Source: UBA6522 sp965204155
GTDB lineage: Bacteria > Pseudomonadota > Gammaproteobacteria > Steroidobacterales > Rariloculaceae
Assembly: GCA_965204155.1 (NCBI GenBank)
Contig: OZ241971.1
Location: forward strand, 1,922,001-1,986,000
Direction: 5' to 3'
DNA length: 64,000 nt
Positions 35,261-43,370 of this stretch are shown piece after piece (the stretch's first letter is position 1; each line of letters opens with the position of its first letter). The position numbers and the translations under genes were made by a program. The notes beneath the pieces were generated by a model that was given only the letters and a program-made list of their open reading frames with translations, was not told where the DNA came from and did not search any database.

Positions 35261-35440
35261 TGCTGGTACCGGCTGGCAATTGCATATCGGTCGGTTCAGG
35301 CGCCGGGTTGTTCGCCCGGTCGCCGATGGGCGGTTGGTGGTTGGCGGTCAGGAGGGGAACCCGTTGCCGACGGCAGGGTCCAAACCCACGATTAGCCTGA
35401 ACGCGGGTCTGAACACCGGCGGAACCTGCGAGGAATCCAC

Positions 35441-36142
35441 ATGGCACGGATAAACGCGATAATGCGGGCGATACCGCTCCCGGTGTTTGTGTTGGCCTGG
35501 GTGGGCGTCTGGATCTGGACGTTCGTTCTCGTGGCCCGCGTGGCCGATGCGCAGAATGGCGAGGCCGCCACCCCTCCGGAGACCGGCATCGCCCCGAGGG
35601 TCACCGTCCAGAGCAGCGATGACGCCTCCGAACACGTCCACGAACACGCCCTGAGTTCCGAGCCGACGTTCGGCAACCCCCTCGAGGACATCGTCGTCGA
35701 CTTCGAACTGCTGGACCGCGACGGCCGGACCGTCACGGCAGCGGACTTCCGCGGCAGCCACGTGCTTCTCGGGTTCGGCTTCACCCACTGCCCCGACGTG
35801 TGCCCGCTCATGGTGCTGAACATGGGCGAGGCGGTCAGGGACACCGACGCCGTGGGCATCTTCATCAGCGTCGACACCGAACGCGACTCCCCCGAGATCA
35901 CCGACCGCTACGCCTCGCGCTTCGGCGATCGCATGATCGGTCTGAGCGGCAACGTCTCCCAGATCAACGCCGCCGCCAATAATTTCAGGGTAAGCTATGT
36001 GGTTACCAAGTCGCAGAACAACTACACCGTGCAGCATTCAGCCAACGTGTTCCTGATCGACCCCGATGGCCGACTGGTCGACGTCTTCAACTTCTCCACG
36101 CCGGGCGAAGAACTGGTCGCGGCCATCAGCCAGGGTGGCTAG
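35441..36142 (+). CDS. SCO1/SenC-family copper chaperone / thiol protein
   Basis: A 233-aa membrane-anchored thioredoxin-fold protein: transmembrane helix at residues ~12-33 (PLPVFVLAWVGVWIWTFVLV), a His-containing linker (SEHVHEHA), then the SCO domain with the CPDVCP motif (Cys117, Cys121) and the distal His199 (YTVQHSANVFLIDPDG). These three residues bind copper in SCO proteins. Here the usual client, cytochrome oxidase subunit II, is absent; the neighbouring cytochrome/propeller protein or the CcdA-like protein may be the partner. Confidence 0.87.
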   Translation: MARINAIMRAIPLPVFVLAWVGVWIWTFVLVARVADAQNGEAATPPETGIAPRVTVQSSDDASEHVHEHALSSEPTFGNPLEDIVVDFELLDRDGRTVTAADFRGSHVLLGFGFTHCPDVCPLMVLNMGEAVRDTDAVGIFISVDTERDSPEITDRYASRFGDRMIGLSGNVSQINAAANNFRVSYVVTKSQNNYTVQHSANVFLIDPDGRLVDVFNFSTPGEELVAAISQGG

Positions 36143-36154
36143 TCGCGCCCCGAC

Positions 36155-37528
36155 ATGACCACGACCACCGCAACCCGCCGCGTCAATCCCGTCCAACTCG
36201 GCGCGCTCCTGTTCGTGGCGTTCGCCATCGCCCTGACGTGGCTGGTGTTCCCGTACTTCGTGCAGGGACAACAGCTTCTACGAGGCGTCGGCGACCAGGC
36301 CCGCCTGATGAAGGCCGGCACCGTGTCCCAATACCTCACCCGGGAACTCATCCGCACACCGGACCTGGAGATCACCGCCACCTTCGCGACGGACGAGTAC
36401 TTCCAGTACGTGGACCGTGCCGCCATCATCGCCAACCTGCGCCCGGACCGGAACCTGATCTTTTTCGTCGCCGAAACCATCCACCGCGGCGACCTCATCG
36501 ACCAGGTGCCCACCGCGACGCTGCGGGTCGGCGAGCAGGAGTACCTGCCCGAGATCTCCGACGGGCCGAGCATCGCCGAGCACCACCGGCTGAGCGTGTA
36601 CAGCTTCCCCAAGCGGGACGCCGCGGGCAACGAGATCCTCAACCAGGAAGACGCCGACCGGCTGCGGCTCTACGTTTCCAATCCCTACCTCGGCAGCGAG
36701 CGGGAGCTGACCTTCGTCGGCATCTGGGAAGCGCCCTACAGCCTGCCGGAGGAACTCAAGTCCCGGGCGGATATCACCCCGGTGGCCGTCCTCGCCCTGG
36801 GGGCGGGCCTGCTGTCGTCGGTACTGACCCCGTGCCTGCTGCAACTGGTGGTGGTCTTCGGCGGCGTCATCGCCGGATTCTCCACCGTGCCGGGCACCAC
36901 GGCGGGCGGCGCGGCGCAACTGACGCCCGTGATCCGGCGCAAGATCATGCAACTCGCGTTCGCCTTCGTGCTCGGCTTCCTCAGCCTCTACGCACTGGCG
37001 GGCGCGTTCATCGGGGCCGTGGGCCACCAGGCCCAGCTCGCCTTCTCCGAATACAGCCGCATGGTGGCCGTCATCTCGGGGTTGCTCGTCATCCTCCTGG
37101 GCCTTTGGGTGGGCTTCCGCGGCACCCGCGACTTCGCCTGCCGCATCCCCGACCGCCAGGCCATGAACTCCCTGTCCCTGCGCGACCGGGCCGGCGCACT
37201 GCTCACCTCCGCCGGCTACGCCCTGGGATGCACCGCCTGCTTCGGCGGCGCCATCGTCGCCACGCTGGTGGTCTACGTGGGCGCCATCGGCAGCCCCTAC
37301 ATCGGCGCCGCCATCATGATGATCTTCGGCATCGGCGTGGCAATCCCGTTCCTGCTCTCGGCCTGGTACATCTCCAAGGTGGACAGCATCCTCACCTTCC
37401 TAGCCGGCAACGCCCGGCCGCTGAGCCTGGCCAGCATGGCCATCATCATCATCTTCGGCCTGATCCTCGTCACCGACAACTTCCACACCGTCAGCGACAT
37501 CATCTACCCGTACCTGGGACTGAGTTAG
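36155..37528 (+). CDS. CcdA/DsbD-like transmembrane thiol protein with periplasmic N domain
   Basis: A 457-aa protein that starts 12 bases after the SCO stop. One N-terminal helix (VQLGALLFVAFAIALTWLVF) is followed by a ~180-residue periplasmic region, then seven or so hydrophobic segments. Cys residues in SVLTPCLLQLVVVFGG and ALGCTACFGGAIVATL occupy the positions of the paired Cys of CcdA, so electron or thiol transfer across the membrane is likely, serving cytochrome c maturation or the SCO protein. The large N domain is not usual for CcdA and resembles neither DsbD alpha nor a thioredoxin. Confidence 0.8.
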   Translation: MTTTTATRRVNPVQLGALLFVAFAIALTWLVFPYFVQGQQLLRGVGDQARLMKAGTVSQYLTRELIRTPDLEITATFATDEYFQYVDRAAIIANLRPDRNLIFFVAETIHRGDLIDQVPTATLRVGEQEYLPEISDGPSIAEHHRLSVYSFPKRDAAGNEILNQEDADRLRLYVSNPYLGSERELTFVGIWEAPYSLPEELKSRADITPVAVLALGAGLLSSVLTPCLLQLVVVFGGVIAGFSTVPGTTAGGAAQLTPVIRRKIMQLAFAFVLGFLSLYALAGAFIGAVGHQAQLAFSEYSRMVAVISGLLVILLGLWVGFRGTRDFACRIPDRQAMNSLSLRDRAGALLTSAGYALGCTACFGGAIVATLVVYVGAIGSPYIGAAIMMIFGIGVAIPFLLSAWYISKVDSILTFLAGNARPLSLASMAIIIIFGLILVTDNFHTVSDIIYPYLGLS

Positions 37529-37530
37529 CG

Positions 37531-38685
37531 ATGAATCCGGGTACGCGCATGGGTCTGTTCGCGAAAAAGGCCGGGCTGATGGGTGCGGTGGCTGCGCTCC
37601 TGCTGGGTCCGTTGCCGCTGGCCGCCCAGGACGTGGACATCTCCAACACCCAGCGCCTGATGTTCGCCGCCGACGCCGAAGACCCCATCATCGACGTCAT
37701 CGACCTGACCCGGAACGAAGTCGTGTACCGAATCGAGACCGAAGACCGCGTCGACCACATGGTCGCCACCCCCTTCGCCCCCGTGCTCATCTACACCAAC
37801 CTCGAAAAGCGCCTGGTCAGCATGTACGACCTGCGAAACAAGACCGTCGCAAAGCAGGTGCAACTGCCCATCGCTCCGCGCCACATGGTGCTCGACACCA
37901 CCGGTTCCAAGATCGGCTTCAGCGACAGCGAGGACGGCGGGTTCGTGCTGTTCTCGGCCTACGGAGGACAGATCCTGTTCGCGCTGGAAGACCTGCCGCC
38001 CACGTCCGACGTGCTCTTCGACCCCAACGAGGTGGATATCTGGTACAGCAACAGCCGCGACGGCACCGTCGGGCTGATCGACAGCAACGTGCAGCGGACC
38101 TACGAGATCCCGGTCGCCGACGAACCGGGACAGGTGCTGTCATCGCCGAGCCGCAGCCTGGATGGCCGCTATGTCTACGTCGCCAACGAGACCACGGGGG
38201 AGGTCTACGGAGTAAACGCGTTCTCGAAGGTCATCTACAAGACCTTCGAGGTCGGGGCTTCCCCGGCGCGGCCTTATACGACGCCCGAAGGGGTGTTTCT
38301 GTACATGATGGACAAGGATACGGGGCGGTTTGTCTCCATCGAGCAGCATCTGTTCACGGAGTTCAGCGATGTTGTGGTTGGGGAGGGGATCGACCTGGTC
38401 ACGGTGGGGCGGTTCGACCGGATAAACCTGCTGGCCAGTTCGGAGAATCGGAATTACTACATTTTCGATAACAACGTTCGGTCGGTGGTGGACTCGGGGG
38501 AGCTGAATTTCACGCCGTTGGATGCTGCGGGGTCGGCGGATGGGCGAAGGGCGTATCTGGCTTCGGCGGATAGTCCGGAGGTGGCGGTTGTGGATCTGGA
38601 GCGGCAGCGGTTGAGTTATATCGCGGCCGCTAACAATCGCATCGGCGCGTTCACGATTGGGTTATCGAACAACGTCTGCCACTGA
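37531..38685 (+). CDS. Secreted YVTN/YncE-like beta-propeller protein
   Basis: The ATG at 37531 follows the previous stop by two bases, so translation is probably coupled; the frame is also open inside the CcdA-like gene but that is an artefact of codon bias. Signal peptide: GLMGAVAALLLGPLPLAAQ. The body shows repeated propeller strands (EDPIIDVIDLTRNEVVYRI, SRSLDGRYVYVANETTGEVYG, SADGRRAYLASADSPEVAVVD). It lacks a haem motif and may be a second, haem-free propeller subunit that interacts with the cytochrome/propeller protein at 33518. The last third uses noticeably more T and G-ending codons than the rest. Confidence 0.8.
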   Translation: MNPGTRMGLFAKKAGLMGAVAALLLGPLPLAAQDVDISNTQRLMFAADAEDPIIDVIDLTRNEVVYRIETEDRVDHMVATPFAPVLIYTNLEKRLVSMYDLRNKTVAKQVQLPIAPRHMVLDTTGSKIGFSDSEDGGFVLFSAYGGQILFALEDLPPTSDVLFDPNEVDIWYSNSRDGTVGLIDSNVQRTYEIPVADEPGQVLSSPSRSLDGRYVYVANETTGEVYGVNAFSKVIYKTFEVGASPARPYTTPEGVFLYMMDKDTGRFVSIEQHLFTEFSDVVVGEGIDLVTVGRFDRINLLASSENRNYYIFDNNVRSVVDSGELNFTPLDAAGSADGRRAYLASADSPEVAVVDLERQRLSYIAAANNRIGAFTIGLSNNVCH

Positions 38686-38715
38686 GGGGCTGCGAAACCG
38701 TAAGAAATTCAAAGG

Positions 38716-39402
38716 ATGGGGCAAGTGATTTCGAAGGCTAAGCAGATTCAGTCGTTCGCGCATCTTCCGGACGGTTGGCATTACGGAGAGGGTCGCGGTG
38801 CGACGCCAGAGGCCTTGTCGGCGGCACTTGAGATCGACGGGCTTCTCATCAATCGCGTCGAGGAAATTGAGGTTTTTCCTGCGGTCGATGGGGGCGTAAT
38901 GGTCAGCGGCTATCTCGACGAGCACAACCTGGAGGTACTGTGCGCGCCGTCCGGTCGGATGGACCTGTGGCACGAGGAGAAAAATACGCTTGTTTATGAG
39001 CAGCGCGGCATATCGAAGCGTGCATTTGTCAGCTATCTTGAGGGGCTAGAGTGGACGGATTTCTCCCACGCTTACTACACCGACGTCACTTTAGCCAACG
39101 GCTTGGTCGATTCGCGAGCACTGCCTTTCAGAAGTCATCCAGTGGAGGTATCTCCACATTCGACTCTGGATGCGCCATTCGGGAAAGCGGAAGCGAGTGT
39201 CGACACGCCGGACTCTACTACGCGGGCGTTGCTGGAAGCCCCCCTATCTTCTGGCGGCTATCTCCTGCTGATCTACCAGGCAAATGTACCATCACGTCTG
39301 AGCCTTCGAGCACCGGAGACATCTGCCATCGGAACATTCGACAACTACCAGAGGGCCGGCGGCGGAGGATGGTTCGAGAGCTCTCGCTTGACGAGCTGTT
39401 GA
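38716..39402 (+). CDS. Hypothetical protein
   Basis: A 228-aa acidic cytoplasmic protein. The segment SFAHLPDGWHYGEGRGATPEALSAAL is seen in many small unknown proteins of accessory regions, but I cannot name a function. The start is supported by AAAGG directly before the ATG. The C-terminal ~30 residues are probably not original: a second plus-strand frame ends at 39461 with a neat LSLDELL/LSLDDLLS tail, so a frameshift near 39340 may have exchanged the C terminus. Confidence 0.5.
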   Translation: MGQVISKAKQIQSFAHLPDGWHYGEGRGATPEALSAALEIDGLLINRVEEIEVFPAVDGGVMVSGYLDEHNLEVLCAPSGRMDLWHEEKNTLVYEQRGISKRAFVSYLEGLEWTDFSHAYYTDVTLANGLVDSRALPFRSHPVEVSPHSTLDAPFGKAEASVDTPDSTTRALLEAPLSSGGYLLLIYQANVPSRLSLRAPETSAIGTFDNYQRAGGGGWFESSRLTSC

Positions 39403-39493
39403 TCTGCGAGGACGAGGGCGACCCGTACCGTCCCCTCAGTCTCGACGACCTTCTCTCCTGATTTCTGTCTGATGCCTGGCAGTTGACCGAGTT

Positions 39494-40058
39494 TAAGCGG
39501 CGGGCCGCCTCTCCCAGCACAAGCAGGTCGTCGCCTGCCAAGATGTTCTGGGACCGTGGGACGGGTCGAATGTCAGCATCGAATGCGGAGTCATTGGCTA
39601 CGTCGAAAATGGGCTGCTCGGACCGGCTGGGACGGCCCTTGTCCAGTTGCGTGAGCATTTCGACCACACCCGCGCGCGGCATCAGAAACGCGGCGGCGAA
39701 CGCGTTCGCCCGCTTTTCCACGAGTTCGGCCGCGTTGTCGGCGCTCGATACTTTCACGCGGGCATTGCGGTCCATCAGCGCATGGGCGAATTCGTGTGCG
39801 TAGGAAAATCGCTTCCGTGCGCGCACGTGCCGCGCGTTGACCAATATGGCAAGACCAATCGTACTGTGGCGGAGAAACAGGCCCGACATCTGATCGGGCA
39901 ATTCCAGCGCCGAGGCCCAAATTCCCTGCGACGCCAGCAACTCCGATACGTCCGGAATCGGCGAGTGACCCAAGCCCAGACGCTGCCGTTCATCCTGGGC
40001 GGTGCGTTCTCCGTTCCGGATGTCGGGTTCAATGCGGGGACGTCGCTCGGTATAGTTA
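39494..40058 (-). pseudogene. ImmA/IrrE metallopeptidase remnant (XRE-peptidase type), 5' and 3' ends lost
   Basis: The zinc motif HEFAH is in RKRFSYAHEFAHALMDR. The segments EPDIRNGERTAQDERQRLGLG, before a possible Met at 39973, and VEKRANAFAAAFLMPRAGVVEML are typical for proteins with an N-terminal HTH and a C-terminal ImmA/IrrE domain. The HTH is missing: a stop lies near 40070 and unrelated sequence begins there. The C-terminal end drifts into non-family sequence after 39494. It may have belonged to a phage-repressor-like or toxin-antitoxin unit that has been disrupted by later rearrangements. Confidence 0.6.
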
Positions 40059-40062
40059 TCCC

Positions 40063-40524
40063 ATGAGTTTCAGAAGCTACCCTATGGACGACGAATCTCC
40101 TATGGAATGTCGAGAACAGAAGCGGCTCGAGGACAAGTTGCGCGCCGCATTCGATGATGTGCCTCTTGAGGACGGAATGCATCATCCCGCCGAGGGGATC
40201 ATTGCCGATGCGCTGACGGGAACGGAAAATTCCGATGTTCTCACTTGGCTAAAGGCATTCTCTCTGGACTCAACACGCGCAAGCCTCGCGGCCTCGGTCC
40301 TTCGTTGCCTGGGGCGTCAAGAGCATCCAGGAACGGAGCGTTGGCGCGCCGGACTCGTACGAGACGGGCTGGTTGCAAGCGATGTGGAAATCCGGGACGC
40401 GGCTGTGCAAGCAGCGGAACTGTGGGGAGACCGGGGAATTCGAACCATTCTCCTGGCTCATTCCGAGCCCGAGCCTTGGCTTCGCGACTACGTGAGGGAT
40501 GTCGCCGGCGATCTTGGAGAGTAA
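40063..40524 (+). CDS. Hypothetical protein, possible HEAT-like repeats
   Basis: A 153-aa acidic protein; a Met at 40084 (MDDESPMECREQK) is an alternative start. The C-terminal part alternates helices in a HEAT-like manner: SASVLRCLGRQ, SDVEIRDAAVQAAELWGDRGIRTILLAH, EPEPWLRDYVRDVAGDLGE. The pattern DxxIRDAAVQAAELWGD is typical of repeat adaptors that track ordered surfaces. It stands 9 bases before a second small reading frame, so the two may be co-transcribed. No function can be given. Confidence 0.45.
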   Translation: MSFRSYPMDDESPMECREQKRLEDKLRAAFDDVPLEDGMHHPAEGIIADALTGTENSDVLTWLKAFSLDSTRASLAASVLRCLGRQEHPGTERWRAGLVRDGLVASDVEIRDAAVQAAELWGDRGIRTILLAHSEPEPWLRDYVRDVAGDLGE

Positions 40525-40533
40525 GCGTCTCCA

Positions 40534-40824
40534 ATGTTCGTCGCTCGTGAGCTCAGCAGGGCCAAATGGAGTGTTCGGCCAGGATTGACCGCGTGGATGG
40601 AGCGATCAAGGGCCCACGGTATTAACGTTTGCTACCTCAAGGATGAAATTCGCAGAAATTTCAGCCTGAGCGACATACTGGTTCGAGTCCATCGGAGGAT
40701 CGGTCTATTGTCATCTGAGAAGGAGAATTCACGGTCACGTACAAGCCGACAATTCGACGGAGTGAGTGAGGCAAACATCGTCGATTGGTTGACATGCGGA
40801 AAGATCACATATTGCCTGAACTGA
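40534..40824 (+). CDS. Small hypothetical protein, possibly truncated
   Basis: A 96-aa frame following the previous gene by 9 bases. The first 20 residues (FVARELSRAKWSVRPGLTAW) look like genuine coding sequence; the remainder (LSDILVRVHRRIGLLSSEKEN) has no recognised pattern and a lower GC content. It may be the 5' part of a longer gene whose remainder has been lost, since a coding remnant follows at 40878. Confidence 0.3.
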   Translation: MFVARELSRAKWSVRPGLTAWMERSRAHGINVCYLKDEIRRNFSLSDILVRVHRRIGLLSSEKENSRSRTSRQFDGVSEANIVDWLTCGKITYCLN

Positions 40825-40877
40825 GAAGTGCAGTCCCCGATGGTGGCAACTTAATGGTCGATTCAAGTGTCTCGTGA

Positions 40878-41018
40878 CGGTTAGGTCGCAGTATCGCCGA
40901 AGAAAGAAGGGTATGCGAAGTTGATGTCCGCTATTTCAAACCGGCCTATCCGAACTTTCCATTGGAGAAGTCCGAGAGCAAGGATAAAGAAGATGTCTTG
41001 TTAGATGGCTATGGTTGA
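40878..41018 (+). pseudogene. Remnant of an unknown coding sequence
   Basis: An open frame without a start codon encodes AEERRVCEVDVRYFKPAYPN followed by a Lys/Glu/Asp-rich end and a stop. It reads like the C terminus of a real protein, whose 5' part is absent. This fills the middle of the 267-base gap before the protease gene; nothing else is seen there. Confidence 0.25.
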
Positions 41019-41091
41019 CTAGGAAAACACGATTCGATCAGGGACGCAAGTCGAGTGACGCATGGTAAAATAGCGAAGCGAAATTGCTGAA

Positions 41092-41826
41092 TTGTCCGAG
41101 GCTCATTTGGAGTCAAGTATACAAATCCCAATCAGAATGATTCCGACGAACGTAATTTACCGAATATTCCAGATCAGATGGAACGATAGATCTGGAACCT
41201 GTTTTACGATTGACGTCGACGGAAAGCAATATCTTTGCACCGCAAGACATTGCTTGCGTGACTTTGATTCTGGTCAGATCAAGATATTTCATGAGGGCAC
41301 GTGGAAAAATCTTGGAGTTGAACTTGTAGGATTTGGTTCAAATGGTACGGATATTTGTGTACTCTCGCCAGAGATTCAACTGTCACCATCTTGGCCAGTT
41401 ATTCCTACAGCCGGCGGGATACTCTTGGGTCAAGATGTATTCTTTCTTGGATTTCCATATGGAATTCGAACCGAGCAGGGAGATTTCAACCGCCACTTTC
41501 CGCTACCGCTAGTGAAAAGAGCTGCGTTTTCCGCAATGACCAAGGAAGAAGGTCGAAGCATTTTGCTCTTGGATGGTCATAACAATCCTGGGTTTTCGGG
41601 AGGTCCGGTCGTATTCAGAGAAGCTGGGAAACTAGGCACAGATTACCAAGTTGCGTCGGTGATATCTGGATACAGATTCGAACCGGAAACAATATTGGAT
41701 GCAGAGGGAAATGAAACCCAATACAGATATCGCTCAAACACCGGTATAATCCTTTCCTACAACATTAATCATGCCCTTGACGCTATTCACGATAACCCAA
41801 TTGGAATTGAAATTCGTGATACTTAA
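41092..41826 (+). CDS. Trypsin-like serine protease (Trypsin_2 type), cytoplasmic
   Basis: A 244-aa protein in an AT-rich patch. The catalytic triad is visible: His in YLCTARHCLRDF, Asp in GSNGTDICVLSPE and Ser in NPGFSGGPVVF (GFSGGP). No signal peptide. It starts with TTG at 41092; an ATG at 41137 would give MIPTNVIYRIFQIRW and keep all catalytic residues. Such short proteases act as sensors or effectors in several defence systems, and it is placed near the hypothetical gene at 41915 and the type I restriction operon. The base composition suggests separate acquisition. Confidence 0.75.
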   Translation: MSEAHLESSIQIPIRMIPTNVIYRIFQIRWNDRSGTCFTIDVDGKQYLCTARHCLRDFDSGQIKIFHEGTWKNLGVELVGFGSNGTDICVLSPEIQLSPSWPVIPTAGGILLGQDVFFLGFPYGIRTEQGDFNRHFPLPLVKRAAFSAMTKEEGRSILLLDGHNNPGFSGGPVVFREAGKLGTDYQVASVISGYRFEPETILDAEGNETQYRYRSNTGIILSYNINHALDAIHDNPIGIEIRDT

Positions 41827-41914
41827 GCAATTGCGTGCGGACTCAAAAAAATGCACCGTCGCAAGAAGCCAAAGCTTTAGTTGGGAATGCTCAAGATCAG
41901 TTGTTGCTCTCATG

Positions 41915-43102
41915 TCAATTCTCGCTTACTAGGCGAACGTCTGATACCAACACATAGCCAAACGTAAATTTGGCCGACTCATCGAGCTTCGGGAAAACGT
42001 AGACGAATGTGTCGTCAGCACTTAGGCCTGGCACGACAGAGGAAACGTTCATTTTTGTCCCTTGTGGTACGCTAGCCGATACTGCAGACGTTGTGGTCGC
42101 TTTCACGTATATGTTTGTTGGCTCCGCGTGAGCCTTGATCTCGATACTGTTTGCAGTTGTGCCAGAAAGATACTTTCCGAGATCAAAGTGATCCTGTTTC
42201 TTCAAAATCAGGGTGATAACCGCATCCAAACAATAGCGAACATTGGTTTCTATGGCACCTTCTGCGAATCGGTGAGGCTCGCGCTTGATTTGCCATTTTG
42301 CTTTTTTGTCGGCCCTAAACACGGGCGGCGTAAGGCGCCAGATGTTCCAGAAGTCTTGAGTGTTGATACCCCATTCGACTAAGTCGGATCTAATTTGGCT
42401 ATGATCCAATTGGATATAGTCGAATGGTTCACGAACATTCGCTTCTATCCATTTTTTGTTGCGAGTGTAGTAAGGTGCCTTGACTCCACCCCTAATGGCG
42501 CTAGCCAGAAGACCACCTGGATCTGATTTTGAGTGGTCCTTCCAACCGTATATCGAATAATCTTGCACGATCTCAATGAATAATGCTTTTCTGATTTCCA
42601 CCATTGCATCGAAGTAGCGTCTCTTGTCCAATGCTTGTAATGCCAAACGCAAACACTCTCTTGAATCGTCATTCTTTACTAATTCATGAAGGAATAATTC
42701 CGCGAGATTTTTCTCCAGCACTTGTTCCAAGATCCTATCGATCGATGTCCGTGATGCCGAAAAATACCGTACCGCAGTATCCGGATCTACTGTCTGACCA
42801 TAATGTTTAATTATCACACGGTGCTTGTTCATCGCTTTAATCGTTCCGGATTTTGGAACAATTATGTTCTTCTCCCGCAACTCAGCGATCATTTCTGGAA
42901 AGGTAAGTTTCTCCAAAGATCGCTTTTCGTCCACGCCAAGTTCCATAAGTGCTGCTAATAGCACGAGCTCCACAGCATCTTGAAGGATAACCACTCCAGC
43001 GGAGCAAGCGTAATTCTCTCGGATTGAACAAAGCGTTTCACTCGCCCCAAGTAGTCTCTTGGCTGTTACCAAAGCTGCTAATACTTGTTCTTTCATAGAC
43101 AC
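41915..43102 (-). CDS. Hypothetical protein of the restriction island
   Basis: A 395-aa protein in clearly AT-rich DNA. The N-terminal ~110 residues are helical (KEQVLAALVTAKRLLGASET, CSAGVVILQDAVELVLLAAL), reminiscent of a HEPN-like bundle with charged residues but without a clear RxxxxH motif (HRVIIKHYGQ is the nearest). The middle (RRYFDAMVEIRKALFIEIVQDYSIYGW) and the C terminus (a SH3-like ending, NVSSVVPGLSADDTFVYVFP) are not recognised. The gene is convergent with the protease gene and 268 bases upstream of it lies the end of hsdR; that gap shows no other gene. Confidence 0.55.
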   Translation of the reverse strand: MSMKEQVLAALVTAKRLLGASETLCSIRENYACSAGVVILQDAVELVLLAALMELGVDEKRSLEKLTFPEMIAELREKNIIVPKSGTIKAMNKHRVIIKHYGQTVDPDTAVRYFSASRTSIDRILEQVLEKNLAELFLHELVKNDDSRECLRLALQALDKRRYFDAMVEIRKALFIEIVQDYSIYGWKDHSKSDPGGLLASAIRGGVKAPYYTRNKKWIEANVREPFDYIQLDHSQIRSDLVEWGINTQDFWNIWRLTPPVFRADKKAKWQIKREPHRFAEGAIETNVRYCLDAVITLILKKQDHFDLGKYLSGTTANSIEIKAHAEPTNIYVKATTTSAVSASVPQGTKMNVSSVVPGLSADDTFVYVFPKLDESAKFTFGYVLVSDVRLVSEN

Positions 43103-43370
43103 TGCATCGTCCCGAGGAAATTGTTGTACCTCTCGGTCTGAGTCTGGCCTCCTTAGCCTATCCGTAGTTTTGAAACTACTCGTATTTCTTCTAATCCAGA
43201 GTCAAATCGCTGATCATCTGCGCTTCGATGATCAGCATGTATCTTTGAACCTCCTGGTCCACAATAAACGACCAACGTCACGTTGAATCTGCGGAAGCGA
43301 GCAGGTTAAGCCAAACTCGCTTTTGCGCCATTGCTACACGGGACTATCGCTTGGATGTTCGCTCATCCAT

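Noticed and set aside
35303..35319. CCGGG/CCCGG hairpin after the second cytochrome/propeller gene as terminator
   Set aside because: Five-base stem with a seven-base loop and no T run; too common in DNA of this GC content.
36238..37530. Upstream extension of the 37531 propeller gene into the CcdA-like gene
   Set aside because: The extension is an Arg/Pro/His-rich shadow; the ATG at 37531 starts a signal peptide two bases after the previous stop.
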